Assembly: GCA_947623455.1 (NCBI GenBank)
Contig: OX392538.1
Coordinates: 1,488,001-1,552,000, forward strand
Reading direction: 5' to 3'
DNA from: Mimachlamys varia
Taxonomy: Eukaryota; Mollusca; Bivalvia; Pectinida; Pectinidae
Length of the DNA stretch: 64,000 nucleotides
Shown here in pieces: positions 20,451-34,500 of this stretch; within the stretch, counting starts at the first letter, position 1; each line of letters opens with the position of its first letter. A program made the position numbers and the translations under genes. The notes under the pieces are model-generated. The model did no database searches, was not told the DNA's origin, and was given only the letters and a program-made list of their open reading frames with translations.

Positions 20451-22435
20451 AAAATATATATATATTTTTAACCAATTTTGATGTCAAAGTATGAGACACA
20501 TGTAATTGGGTTAAGGTCGGAGGAAGATCTAGGGTCAGCGAGTGTTTGTCGCAGTCGGACAGTTTATTGTTACATCACAAACCGAGGCCATTGTTAAAAA
20601 GTACCTCAATGAACGACCCTCCTCCAGATGAGATTGTGTTTAGTATAGAAAGTAATTTTTGGGGGGAAAATATTTGGTCAACCACGTGTGACCGTTCTAT
20701 TTCACAATCATGTAAAGTTCAATTCTCTGCTAGGAACAGAAAGTTTTTTCTACGTTAAATGTAACATTTTCAGGTATAAATCCTGACAGACCTTTAAACG
20801 TTTATGTAGGCCGTGCAAGGCTTTGTTAAGTGTCACCTGAGCTGGGTTGTTTTAACCTTAGTCCTATAAACTATGTATGATTTCACGAATAGATTCAAAT
20901 AATCTTGTAAAAGAAGCCCATAGAAGTAAATTAGCAAATGCTTGATGATGGCGCGAATATAATATAAATACAGTGACGTGCCAAAAGCCTTTCATTCTTT
21001 TATATTTTGCTATATCTTCTTTGTATTTCCCACTTTTTTTCAATGAACTTTCCCGACTTTGTTTATGGATCATTTTTAATGAAATTTTGTATACTTATAG
21101 AGAATTGTTTCCTGTTTCATCTCATAATATTTTCACTGGTTTCCGTTGTGTGTTTAGAGAAATTTTACACTTTTGGAAAGTTAAGATCAATTTTCGATAA
21201 AAATGTCACCCTCTTTGGTCATACACTTTTGGGGTGTTAAGATCAATTGATCATAGAAAATTGATCTTAACCCCCCAAAAGTTTAAAATTACTCTAAACA
21301 CCCTATTTTAGGTCCGAAACTAGCTGTAACAAATTCTCAGGTCCCTGTGGATAAAAGGGAGTCGGAACCCTCCAGAATAATATATAATTTACATACACTC
21401 CAATCTCGATAATAAGTCTTATTCGAAAAAAATTCGGCCTGGAAAGCTAGTCTTTGATTACAGTAAAATATATCCTGATTGGTGTTACTGTGGATAAGTG
21501 TGAAACAGTCACCACGGAGTTTTTGCTTTCATATATTAGCTATTACAATAATCCCACAGCCTTTCTGTACCAGCAATTCTAATTGCACATGATCTGTAGC
21601 TTGTAGGACCGATCCTTTCGTTTGTTTGTTATCGACCATATTAACATTTGAAAAAGATCTGACCTAAAAGCTACGGATCCAATATATAGTTACAGCGTTA
21701 GCGTGGTGTTTACCCAGCACTGTCAGCTTCATACGCAAAGACAGTAATTACATATAACTTAAAATTAACCAGTATGGCTAGCACTTGTATATCGATCCAT
21801 TCTTGGTGATATTAAAGATACAGTGAAGTAGACAGCATTATACTTGGACATACATGTACAAAGTTTATTATGTCCCTTCTTGGGAACGATAAAGGCACAG
21901 TGAATTAAGTATAAGTATTCAAAATGAAGTAACAGTGATCATGAGGCATGTACAGTCAAGTTAACCATACACTGACGACTCGTCGTAAAAATTTAAAAGT
22001 TGTGTTTTCATCGGTGTCGACCCAATTTTCAGCCCTTCCTCCATTGCCCGAACAAGGTTTGTGTAGCAAGTCTAGATCTGTTACGGTGTATTACGTGCAG
22101 GGTCGATCGTCCTATGAAAACACCTCGACGAAGCCAGTGGAAATTTAAACAGAAATCAAGACATTGTAGGTTATAGTGGAGGAAGAAAGCTACAACAGGT
22201 AGGTACACTAGTTGATAAGATCGATTTTATAGATTTTATCCACAGTGGACACATATGTACATGTATAATATATCAGCCTTAACGTACGAGATACACAGAT
22301 AATGCTTCCGGTCCGGCGTATTTACAAACCGTTTACGGCAATAATAGTTATTAAGTTGAATCAGAAGACTGCATATGTGCTTTTGTATCCGAACCAAACA
22401 AAGTAGTACTAAGGTAATACAATGTTCCTTATATA

Positions 22436-23869
22436 TACCCAGCAGGCATTGGACGTCGGATTGACGTCAGATTTACGTCAGATTCAGGTCAGGACGTCAC
22501 TGACCAGTATTTGACGTAAATAAAACGTAAATATACTGACGTCATATTGATGTCAGGTTTTGACGTCAAATCTACGTCAAACTAAACCAAAGTTCGGACG
22601 AAAAACTAGAAAAGGTTCGTTTGCCTAAGATACTCTAAACGAATTCTATAAAAGCAGAGACGTAAATGTGTAAATCCTACAAAAACGTTCAAAACAAAGG
22701 TATATTTGAAATCTTTATTTTCTTGTTGTAATATTCTCTGTTGTATGTATCATAATTATAGAATGGATATTATTTATTTACATATTCTCAACAAGTAAAG
22801 ATTACTTAAATTTGTATTATAAAAACACACACATTATATGCAGTCCCACTAAACTGTAGATACCATTCACGTACATGACCTCACTGATAAGACTGATATG
22901 GTCAGTTTCCGGCTCAAACTAGAGATTCCTTTGTTTGACCAGTATCAGCTAGTGCTGCTGCAGAGGTCAACATACACACACGTGTTGCTGTATCTACGAG
23001 AGATTTTAGAGAAAATGTAAGTACATTTCTATATTCATGTATATATAATACTATTTTCATATGTCATTATGTTATTTCAGTTTCCTGTCAGAATTTATTT
23101 ACTTAAAAATTAGCAAATGCAGTAATAAAACCAGTAAATGTAACAATGTGTGTTGTCTGTACATGCATGTGTATGTAAGTATGTTGAATTCATATGTGTG
23201 ACGTTTACATTATTATTACACTGAATGTTTGTTAAAATAACAATCTACTACTAACATTCTAACATTCAAGCTTTTGTGATCCCATGTGTCTGTTTAACTG
23301 TTGAATATTAATTATTTTAATTGCACTTATTATATGTATTTACCATAGAAACTTTGAGCTAGAATTCTCGCTATATTGTTTTTAATTGACTACATTATTT
23401 GTAAATTTCTGTGTAAAAAATGCTGTTTCTAAATCATACTTTCGTGTTGAAAAACAATCTTGCAATGATAATAAATCGCATATGTACCTGTATGATGTAT
23501 TACCGAAAACATAAGCATATATAAAAAGCATCTAAGATATTATGCAAATTTGTAACAATTAATGTTTTATTTGATTTTCAGAGCGAATTCAAACTAATGT
23601 GCAAAGGCAGTAGATGTGGAAAAAGACAATCCAGTGCAGTGTGAGAAGAATGACAGAAATTGAAAATACAATAAAATATTAATAAAGAAAAAAAATGACC
23701 AAAACCTGACGTAAATTACGTCAATTTCTAACCAAAATCTGACGTCCGAGTATGGACGTAAATCTGACGTCAGAAATGACGTCAATGTGACTTTCACTTT
23801 TGACTACTATTTGACGAAAAACTGACGTCAGAATTTGACGTAAATATGACGTCCAATGCCTGCTGGGTA
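22436..23869. mobile_element. DNA transposon with long inverted ends rich in TGACGTCA motifs
   Basis: Left end tacccagcaggcattggacg, right end the exact inverse (cgtccaatgcctgctgggta). About 130-170 bp at each end carries many gacgtc / tgacgtca / ttacgtcaa words. Interior is AT-rich with no transposase frame. The flanks read 'tatata' and 'agatata', so a TA target duplication is possible. Superfamily not assigned. Confidence 0.8.
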
Positions 23870-23879
23870 AGATATACAA

Positions 23880-24540
23880 GGTTATTACTGCAGGTAATAC
23901 AATGTTCCTTATATAATATACAATGTTTGTACTGCTGGCAATACAATGTTCCTTATATATAAAATATACAATGTTATTACTGCAGGTAATACAATGTTCC
24001 TTGTATAAAATATACAATGTTTTTACTCCAGGCAATACAATGTTCCTTATATATAAAATATACAATGTTGTTACTGTAGGCAATACAATGTTCCTTATAT
24101 AGAATATACAATGTTATTACTGTAGGTAATACAATGTTCCTTATATATAAAATATACAAGGTTATTATTGCAGGCAATACAATGTTCCTTATATATAAAA
24201 TATACAATATTATTACTGTAGGCAATATAATGTTCCTTATATAAAATATACAATGTTATTACTGTAGGTAATACAATGTTTCTTACATATAGAATATACA
24301 ATGTTATTCTTGCAAGTTATACAATGTTCCTTATATATAATATACAATGTTATTACTGCAGTAAATGCAATGTTCCTTATATAAAATATACAATGCTATT
24401 ACTGCAGGTTATACAATGTTCCTTATATAAAATATACAATATTATTACTGTAGGTAATACAATGTTCCTTATATAAAATATACAATGTTATTACTGCAGG
24501 TAATACAATATACTTATATAAAATACAATATATAACTTGA
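23880..24540. repeat. 46-50-bp minisatellite
   Basis: About 13 units of 'tattactgcaggtaatacaa', 'tgttccttatataaaatata'. It begins right beside the transposon end at 23869 and one extra copy lies just left of it (22413-22435, 'ggtaatacaatgttcctta'), so the transposon landed inside the array. Confidence 0.88.
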
Positions 24541-24544
24541 GGTA

Positions 24545-24968
24545 AGACATCGTTCCTTTTGTCATTATTATACACATTGTATGAATAATTCCAGGTAATT
24601 AAATTTAGCAAAAAAATTAATTTAACTACATCATACAGCTGTTTTGTCCTCCTAGGACTCTTCAGTGATGCTAGGGGCCAAAAGATGGGAATCCAAAATT
24701 TCTAAGCTAATGTAGAAGCAGAAGGATCAGGTTCATGAATTTAGTTTATGAATTTAGAAGTTATAAGTAATACGCGTCATCCTTCTACCTTTCATTTTGA
24801 AATTATACACTGCTACAACAGCTGATCTCAATTCAATCATTGTAAATTTCATTTCAATTCTGGAGTTGTTTAATCCCCCATCAGGAACAGACTGCTGTAT
24901 AAATGATGGGTGTGCCCCCCACCCCCAACCCCCCCTCCCCACTCTAACCCTCCCTACAGTACAGGAAA
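24545..24968 (+). promoter_or_regulatory. Upstream region of the caspase gene
   Basis: AT-rich, with a C-rich tract at 24915-24945. A good donor (GGAAAG/gtgagt) at 24970 precedes a 173-bp intron ending at 24143+999 (25142), so a 5' UTR exon probably ends at 24969. No TATA box or initiator can be assigned with confidence. Confidence 0.3.
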
Positions 24969-25142
24969 GGTGAGTTTAAACTATATGCTAAAATCTGATA
25001 TCTATTTGTCACAGTTGTTTGTGAGCTTTTCTAGAGGATGTAACCCTCCACAATGGACTAACATCCTAATCTTTCAATTACTAGTAAAACATTGTTGGTT
25101 CCACTTTTGCTATGACAATGTTTTTCTTTACCTGTTATTTAG

Positions 25143-25569
25143 GTTTGCTCCTGATAAAACGCCATGGCAACTAGATCGAGAGTGAACGATGACATGAGAC
25201 AACGCCATTTAAAGCTCCTCAATGACCTAGCAGACTACTTTGATCCAGAATTGGACAAACAGGATTATGACAAACTGATGAACTCATGCCGTGTGTATCT
25301 CCCACCTATGTACTTGAAAAAATCCCCTACACTCTTAGAAGCATTGAAGAATTTAGAAAAAAAGGGCATAGTCGGAGTAGGAAAGTATGACGAGCTGAAG
25401 AAAGTTGTAAAAGACCTTGACTTTACTCTATTAGAAAAAATAAATGAAGCAGAGGATGATATTGCCAGGTTACAACAAGCTACAGCCTCCGTACCTGTTC
25501 CTCCTCGTCTAAAGGATGATGCAGGACCACCTGTCAACCGTGTCACCAACCTTAACGTACCTAATCCAG
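25143..25569 (+). CDS. Caspase exon 1 (DED), coding from 25164
   Basis: Acceptor ttatttag at 25142 shows a 5' UTR intron; the start is ATG at 25164 in context gccATGg. Donor gtacaa at 25570, phase 1. Reading past the donor gives only intron residues, so the 183-codon open frame is too long. Confidence 0.92.
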
Positions 25570-28500
25570 GTACAAAATCAATCTGCCGTATACTGGTTAG
25601 GTTAATCCGTGTAACATATCGATCATCAATCCAGCTAAATTATATATATCACAATTATCATTTCTGTAATTCATCTAGAGTATTTCAATTCCAGAAATTA
25701 TTATTTACTAAATAATTTCATTAATATTTCGCTATTTTAATTGATATCTAACATTTGAGGAGATATAGCCCTGTGTATGTTTTTATTTTAGAATTGAGAA
25801 CTTCCAGATTTAGGTCATTATTGTTCAATGTTATTGCTGGTCTTTGATATTGTATACTTTATAACAAAATTACATAAAATTAAATTTTATAAAAGATTAG
25901 GGTCTTAATGTCCATACATCAAATTAAGAGATAGATATTTTACAGCTGTGTCAGACCTACAACAACCATCAGCAGGGAGTACAGCCCAGCCAAGTGCTCC
26001 GAAACGCAGACGGGGTAGGTATTACTAAAACCAAACGAGTTATTACTTTTTACTTTTACTTAAATGCATTTTATCGCACCATTTGGTATGATTTTAGCTG
26101 ATCTGGCCAAAAGGACCAGTGAACTTATGCCGATGGTCCCTCAGTCCGTCCGTCTGTCCGGCCGTCCATCCATCCATCATCCATCAACTTTTCCTTTAAA
26201 TTATTACAAGTCATTTAGTACTGCATCCATTTTAACCAAAGTTGGTCAGAAACATCCTTAGGGGAAGGAAACCAGATTTTTATCAATGGTGACTGATCCC
26301 CGGGGGCTGGAGGGGCGGGGCCCAATAGAGGAAAACCTTTAAAATCACTGCTAATCATTAAATACTGAATTGATGATTACACTTACCAGACTGACAATAA
26401 CATTATACACACTTACCAGACTGACTATAACATTATACACGTTTACCTGTTGTAGATGATACCAGTGATGATTACACAATAACATTAGACACGTTTACCT
26501 GTTGTAGATGATACCAATGATGATTACACAATAACATTACACACGTTTACCTGTTGTAGATGATACCAATGATGATTACACAATAACATTATACATGTTT
26601 ACCTGTTATAGATGATACCAATGATGATTACACTTACCAGACTGACAATAACATTATACACGTTTACCTGTTGTAGATGATACCAATGATGATTACACAA
26701 TAACATTATACACGTTTACCTGTTGTAGATGATACCAATGATGATTACACAATAACATTATACACGTTTACCTGTTGTAGATGATACCAATAATGATTAC
26801 ACATTAACATTATACACATTTACCTGTTGTAGATGATACCAGTGACGATTACACAATAACATTATACACATTTACCTGTTGTAGATGATACCAGTGACGA
26901 TTACACAATAACATTATACACGTTTACCTGTTGTAGATGATACCAACGATGATTACACAATAACATTATACATGTTTACCTGTTGTAGATGATACCAATG
27001 ATGATTACACTTACCTGACTGACAATAACATTATACACGTTTACCTGTTGTAGATGATACCAATGATGATTACACTTACCAGACTGACAATAACATTATA
27101 CACGTTTACCTGTTGTAGATGATACCAATGATGATTACACTTACCAGACTGACAATAACATTATACATGTTTACCTGTTGTAGATGATACCAATGATGAT
27201 CACACTTACCAGACTGACAATTACATTATACACGTTTACCTGTTGTAGATGATACCAATGATGATTACACAATAACATTATACACGTTTACTTGTTGTAG
27301 ATGATACCAGTGATGATTACACTTACCAGACTGACAATAACATTATACACGTTTACCTGTTGTAGATGATACCAATGATGATTACACTTACCAGACTGAC
27401 AATAACATTATACACGTTTACCTGTTGTAGATGATACCAATGATGATTACACAATAACATTATACACGTTTACCTGTTGTAGATGATACCAGTGATGATT
27501 ACACAATAACATTATACACGTTTACCTGTTGTAGATGATACCAATGATGATTACACAATAACATTATACACGTTTACCTGTTGTAGATGATACCAATGAT
27601 GATTACACAATAACATTATACACACTTACCTGTTGTAGATGATACCAATGATGATTACACAATAACATTATACACGTTTACCTGTTGTAGATGATACCAA
27701 TGATGATTACACAATAACATTATACATGTTTACCTGTTGTAGATGATACCAATGATGATTACACAATAACATTATACACACTTACTTGTTGTAGATGATA
27801 CCAATGATGACTACACTTACCAGACTGACAATAACATTATACACGTTTACCTGTTGTAGATGATACCAATGATGATTACACAATATACCAGACTGACAAT
27901 AACATTATACACACTTACCAGACTGACAATAACATTATACACGTTTACCTGTTGTAGATGATACCAATGATGATTACACTATAACATTATACACGTTTAC
28001 CTGTTGTAGATGATACCAATGATGATTACACTTACCAGACCGACAATAACATTATACACGTTTACCTGTTGTAGATAATACCAATGATGATTACACAATA
28101 ACATTATACACGTTTACCTGTTGTAGATGATACCAATGATGATTACACAATAACATTATACACGTTTACCTGTTGTAGATGATACCAATGATGATTACAC
28201 AATAACATTATACACGTTTACCTGTTGTAGATGATACCAATGATGATTACACAATAACATTATACACGTTTACCTGTTGTAGATGATACCAATGATGATT
28301 ACACAATAACATTATACATGTTTACCTGTTGTAGATGATACCAGTGATGATTACACTTACCAGACTGACAATAACATTATACACACTTACCAGACTGACA
28401 ATAACATTATACATGTTTACCTGTTGTAGATGATACCAGTGATGATTACACTTACCAGACTGACAATAACATTATACACGTTAACCTGTTGTAGATGATA

Positions 28501-31500
28501 CCAGAGATGATTACACTTACCAGACTGACAATAACATTATACATGTTTACCTGTTGTAGATGATACCAGTGATGATTACACTTACCAGACTGACAATAAC
28601 ATTATACATGTTTACCTGTTGTAGATGATACCAGTGATGATTACACTTACCAGACTGACAATAACATTATACACGTTAACCTGTTGTAGATGATACCAGA
28701 GATGATTACACAATAACATTATACACGTTTACCTGTTGTAGATGATACCAGTGATGATTACACTTACCAGACTGACAATAACATTATACATGTTTACCTG
28801 TTGTAGATGATACCAGTGATGATTACACTTACCAGACTGACAATAACATTATACACGTTTACCTGTTGTAGATGATACCAATGATGATTACACAATAACA
28901 TTATACATGTTTACTTGTTGTAGATGATACCAGTGATGATTACACAATAACATTATACATGTTTACCTGTTGTAGATGATACCAATGATGATTACACAAT
29001 AACATTATACACGTTTACCTGTTGTAGATGATACCAATGATGATTACACTTACCAGACTGACAATAACATTATACATGTTTACCTGTTGTAGATGATACC
29101 AGTGATGATTACACAATAACATTATACACGTTTACCTGTTGTAGATGATACCAGTGATGATTACACAATAACATTATACATGTTTACCTGTTGTAGATGA
29201 TACCAATGATGATTACACAATAACATTATACACGTTTACCTGTTGTAGATGATACTCATGATGATTACACTATATACCAGACTGACAATAACATTATACA
29301 CGTTTACCTGTTGTAGATGATACCAATGATGATTACACTTACCAGACTGACAATAACATTATACACACTTACCAGACTGACAATAACATTATACACGTTT
29401 ACCTGTTGTAGATGATACCAATGATGATTACACTTACCAGACTGACAATAACATTATACACATTTACCAGACTGACAATAACATTAAACATGTTTACCTG
29501 TTGTAGATGATACCAATGATGATTACATTTACCAGACTGACAATAACATTATACACGTTTACCTGTTGTAGATGATACCAGTGATGATTACACTTACCAG
29601 ACTGACAATAACATTATACACACTTACCAGACTGACAATAACATTATACACACTTACCAGACTGACAATAACATTATACACGTTTACCTGTTGTAGATGA
29701 TACCAATGATGATTACACTTACCAGACTGACAATAACATTATACACGTTTACCTGTTGTAGATGATACCAATGATGATTACACAATAACATTATACACAT
29801 TTACCTGTTGTAGATGATACCAATTATGATTACACAATAACATTATACACGTTTACCTGTTGTAGATGATACCAATGATGATTACACAATAACATTATAC
29901 ATGTTTACCTGTTGTAGATGATACCAGTGATGATTACACTTACCAGACTGACAATAACATTATACACGTTTACCTGTTGTAGATGATACCAATGATGATT
30001 ACACAATAACATTATACACGTTTACCTGTTGTAGATGATACCAATGATGATTACAGTTACCAGACTGACAATAACATTATACACGTTTACCTGTTGTAGA
30101 TGATACCAATGATGATTACACTTACCAGACTGACAATAACATTATACACGTTTACCTGTTGTAGATGATACCAATGATGATTACACAATAACATTATACA
30201 CGTTTACCTGTTGTAGATGATACCAATGATGATTACACAATAACATTATACACGTTTACCTGTTGTAGATGATACCAATGATGATTACACTTACCAGACT
30301 GACAATAACATTATACACGTTTACCTGTTGTAGATGATACCAATGATGATTACACTTACCAGACCGACAATAACATTATACACGTTTACCTGTTGTAGAT
30401 GATACCAATGATGATTACACAATAACATTATACACGTTTACCTGTTGTAGATGATACCAGTGATGATTACACTTACCTGACTGACAATAACATTATACAC
30501 GTTTACCTGTTGTAGATGATACCAATGATGATTACACTTACCAGACTGACAATTACATTATACACGTTTACCTGTTGTAGATGATACCAATGATGATTAC
30601 ACTTACCAGACCGACAATAACATTATACACGTTTACCTGTTGTAGATGATACCAATGATGATTACATTTACCAGACTGACAATAACATTATACATGTTTA
30701 CCTGTTGTAGATGATACCAATGATGATTACACTTATCAGACTGACAATAACATTATACACGTTAACCTGTTGTAGATGATACCAGAGATGATTACACAAT
30801 AACATTATACACGTTTACCTGTTGTAGATGATACCAATGATGATTACACTTACCAGACTGACAATAACATTATACACGTTTACCTGTTGTAGATGATACC
30901 AGAGATGATTACACAATAACATTATACACGTTTACCTGTTGTAGATGATACCAATGATGATTACACTTACCAGACTAACAATAAGAGAGGTCTTCTGGTG
31001 ATCCTCAACTTCACACAATACAGGGAAGGTAAGTTTGGTCAATTTTGTTTTAGAGAGAAAAGAGTTATTGTTAGTTTTTCACATTGTAGGCCAATCGTTG
31101 AAGATATTAAGTAACATGATGAGTTATGTTTGACAGGTACACAGACAGATGAGGACAAACTACAGCAGTTTTTTGAACGCTTTTTAAATTGGGAGGTAGA
31201 AATACGACAAGACTTAACATATACCAAACTGGAACGATACTTGGCTGCCTTACAGGAGCGTCTCAGTGACCGAGCCACCGCTAGCAAGTACTACTGCCTC
31301 CTGGTGGCCATTATGAGCCACGGAACAAAGGTCTGACTTATGTCTTACTTTATAACATGACCCTTTTATGTCACTTACTACATTGTCATAGAAACTAAGA
31401 TCACATTCTCATAAAAACAAAGCCTTCATTGTCATAGAAACCAAGATCATATTGTCATAGAAATCAAGACTACCTTGTCATAGAAACTAAGACTTCATTG

Positions 31501-34500
31501 TTTTAGAAACCAAGGCTACATTGTCGTCAAAAACCAAGACTACATTGTCGTCAAAAACAAGACTACATTGTCGTCAAAAACCAAGACTACATTGTCGTCA
31601 AAAACCAAGACTACATTGTCGTCAAAAACCAAGACTACATTGTCGTCAAAAACCAAGACTACATTATCATTAAAAACAAGACTACATTGTCGTAGAAACT
31701 AAGACTTCATTGTCGTAGAAACTAAGACTTCATTGTCATAGAAACCAAGATCATGTTGTCATAGAAACCAAGACTACATTGTCATAGAAACCAAGATCAT
31801 GTTGTCATAGAAACCAAGATCATGTTGTCGTAGAAACTAAGACTTTATTGTTGTAGAAACTAAGACTTCATTGTCATAGAAACCAAGATCATGTTGTCAT
31901 AGAAACCAAGACTACATTGTCATAGAAACCAAGATCATGTTGTCATAGAAACCAAGATCATGTTGTCGTAGAAACTAAGACTTCATTTTCATAGAAACCA
32001 AGATCATGTTGTCATAGAAACCAAGACTACATTGCCATAGAAACCAAGACTACATTGCCATAGAAACCAAGACTTCATTGTGGTAGAAACTAAGACATCA
32101 TTGTCATAGAAGCAGAGATCATGTTGTCATAGAAACCAGATCATGTTGTCGTAGAAACTAAGACTTTATTGTCGTAGAAACTAAGACTTCATTGTCATAG
32201 AAACCAAGATCATGTTGTCATAGAAACCAAGACTACATTGCCATAGAAACCAAGACTTCATTGTCGTAGAAGCAAATATCATGTTGTCATAGAAACCAGA
32301 TCATGTTGTCGCAGAAACTAAGACTTCATTGTCATAGAAACCAAGATCATGTTGTCATAGAAACCAAGACTACATTGCCATAGAAACCAAGACTTCATTG
32401 TCGTAGAAACTAAGACTTCATTGTCATAGAAGCAAAGACTAATACCGGCATGTCATTAAAACTAAGATAACATTGTCACAGAAACTAAGACTGTATTCCC
32501 ATAGAAGCAAAGACTAATACTGATATGTCATTAAAACTAAGATAACATTGTCACAGAAACTAAGACTGTATTGCCATAGAAGCAAAGACTAATACCGCCA
32601 TGTCATTAAAACTAAGATAACATTGTCACAGAAACTAAGACTGTATTGCCATAGAAGCAAAGACTAATACCGCCATGTCATTAAAACTAAGATAACATTG
32701 TCACAGAAACTAAGACTGTATTGCCATAGAAGCAAAGACTAATACCGCCATGTCATTAAAACTAAGATAACATTGTCACAGAAACTAAGACTGTATTGCC
32801 ATAGAAGCAAAGACTAATACTGATATGTCATTAAAACTAAGATAACATTGTCATATAAACCAGCAGTACAGAAATAACCATGTTAACTGGCAGATCTGTA
32901 TTGTCTATTTCAGGATGGAATCTATCCACATGATTTCAAAAAAGAAGAGATAGAGAAGCAGGTGTATGAATATGACAAGATTTTCAACATATTCAAAAAT
33001 GATCAGATTAAAACATTTGCAGGTAAATATATGGTTCCATTTGTAAATAGGATTTTAATAGAAACTGTGATTAGATTAGACTGGCAAGTTTTAATATTGA
33101 CAAATTTTTAAATCAAATGTAGGAATTTCGAGTTGTGAGTTAAGGTTGAGAATCAATAAGTGAATTTCAGTTGTGAATTTAGGTTGATAAGTTTAAGACT
33201 TGATGGGTTTTTGTAAGGAATTACCGACATTATGTATAAACACGCACTGGAAGCAATTAAACTTGTCATTATGAACAAGATCTAGCCATTTTTGGTACTT
33301 TAAAAACGTGGAATCTCAGATTCACATGTATTTTGTTTAGGCTAGTGTGAACTAGATACTATTGTTGCTGTTTTGGCTTATTAATTACTTATTCTGTACA
33401 TACTGACAGAAAAACAATCATCTGAATGTTTGTTCAAGCTAATACGACAATGAGTCACATTCTAGCCACATGATGAAGCAATATTATTAAGACCATTCTA
33501 CGATGTCTTGTCAGAGAAACCAAAAGTGTTTCTAGTCCAGGCCTGTAGAGGGAGCCAGGTCCAAGGGGAGGTAATTCAGGATGATAGCGAGCCTATGGAC
33601 GAGGAGCCGTCACCAAGTGTACCACCTGCTGTGCGTATCCCCGTACCTGTTGATGCCAACATGCTCATCATGTGGGCAACTACTCCAGGTAAGGTTCTGA
33701 TCCTGACACTGACATCATGAGGGCAACTACTCCAGGTAAGGTTCTGATCCTGACACTGACATCACATGTTGTGACATCATGTGGGCAACTACTCCAGGTA
33801 AGGTTCTGATCCTGACACTGACATCACATGTTGTGACATCATGTGGGCTACTACTCCAGGTAAGGTTCTGATCCTGACACTGACATCACATGTTGTGACA
33901 TCATGTGGGCAACTACTCCAGGTAAGGTTCTGATCCTGACACTGACTTCACATGTTGTGACATCATGTGGGCAACTACTCCAGGTAAGGTTCTGATCCTG
34001 ACACTGACATCACATGTTGTGACATCATGTGGGCAACTACTCCAGTTAAGGTTCTGATCCTGACACTGACATCACATGTTGTGACATCATGTGGGCAACT
34101 ACTCCAGGTAAGGTTCTGATCCTGACACTGACATCACATGTTGTGACATCATGTGCCAACTACTCCAGGTAAGGTTCTGATCCTGACACTGACATCACAT
34201 GTTGTGACATCATGTGGGCAACTACTCCAGGTAAGGTTCTGATCCTGACACTGACACCAAAAGTGTTTCTAGTCCAGGCCTGTAGAGGGAGCCAGGTCCA
34301 AGGGGAGGTAATTCAGGATGATAGCGAGCCTATGGACGAGGAGCCGTCACCAAGTGTACCACCTGCTGTGCGTATCCCCGTAACTGTTGATGCCAACATG
34401 CTCATCATGTGGGCAACTACTCCAGGTAAGGTTCTGATCCTGACACTGACTTCACATGTTGTGACATCATGTGGGCAACTACTCCAGGTAAGGTTCTGAT

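Noticed and set aside
19849..20499. Several overlapping frames on both strands
   Set aside because: All cross the 58-60-bp minisatellite and have no recognisable domain.
23721..24611. Minus-strand frames repeating ITLYILY
   Set aside because: Translations of the AT-rich 48-bp array and transposon end.
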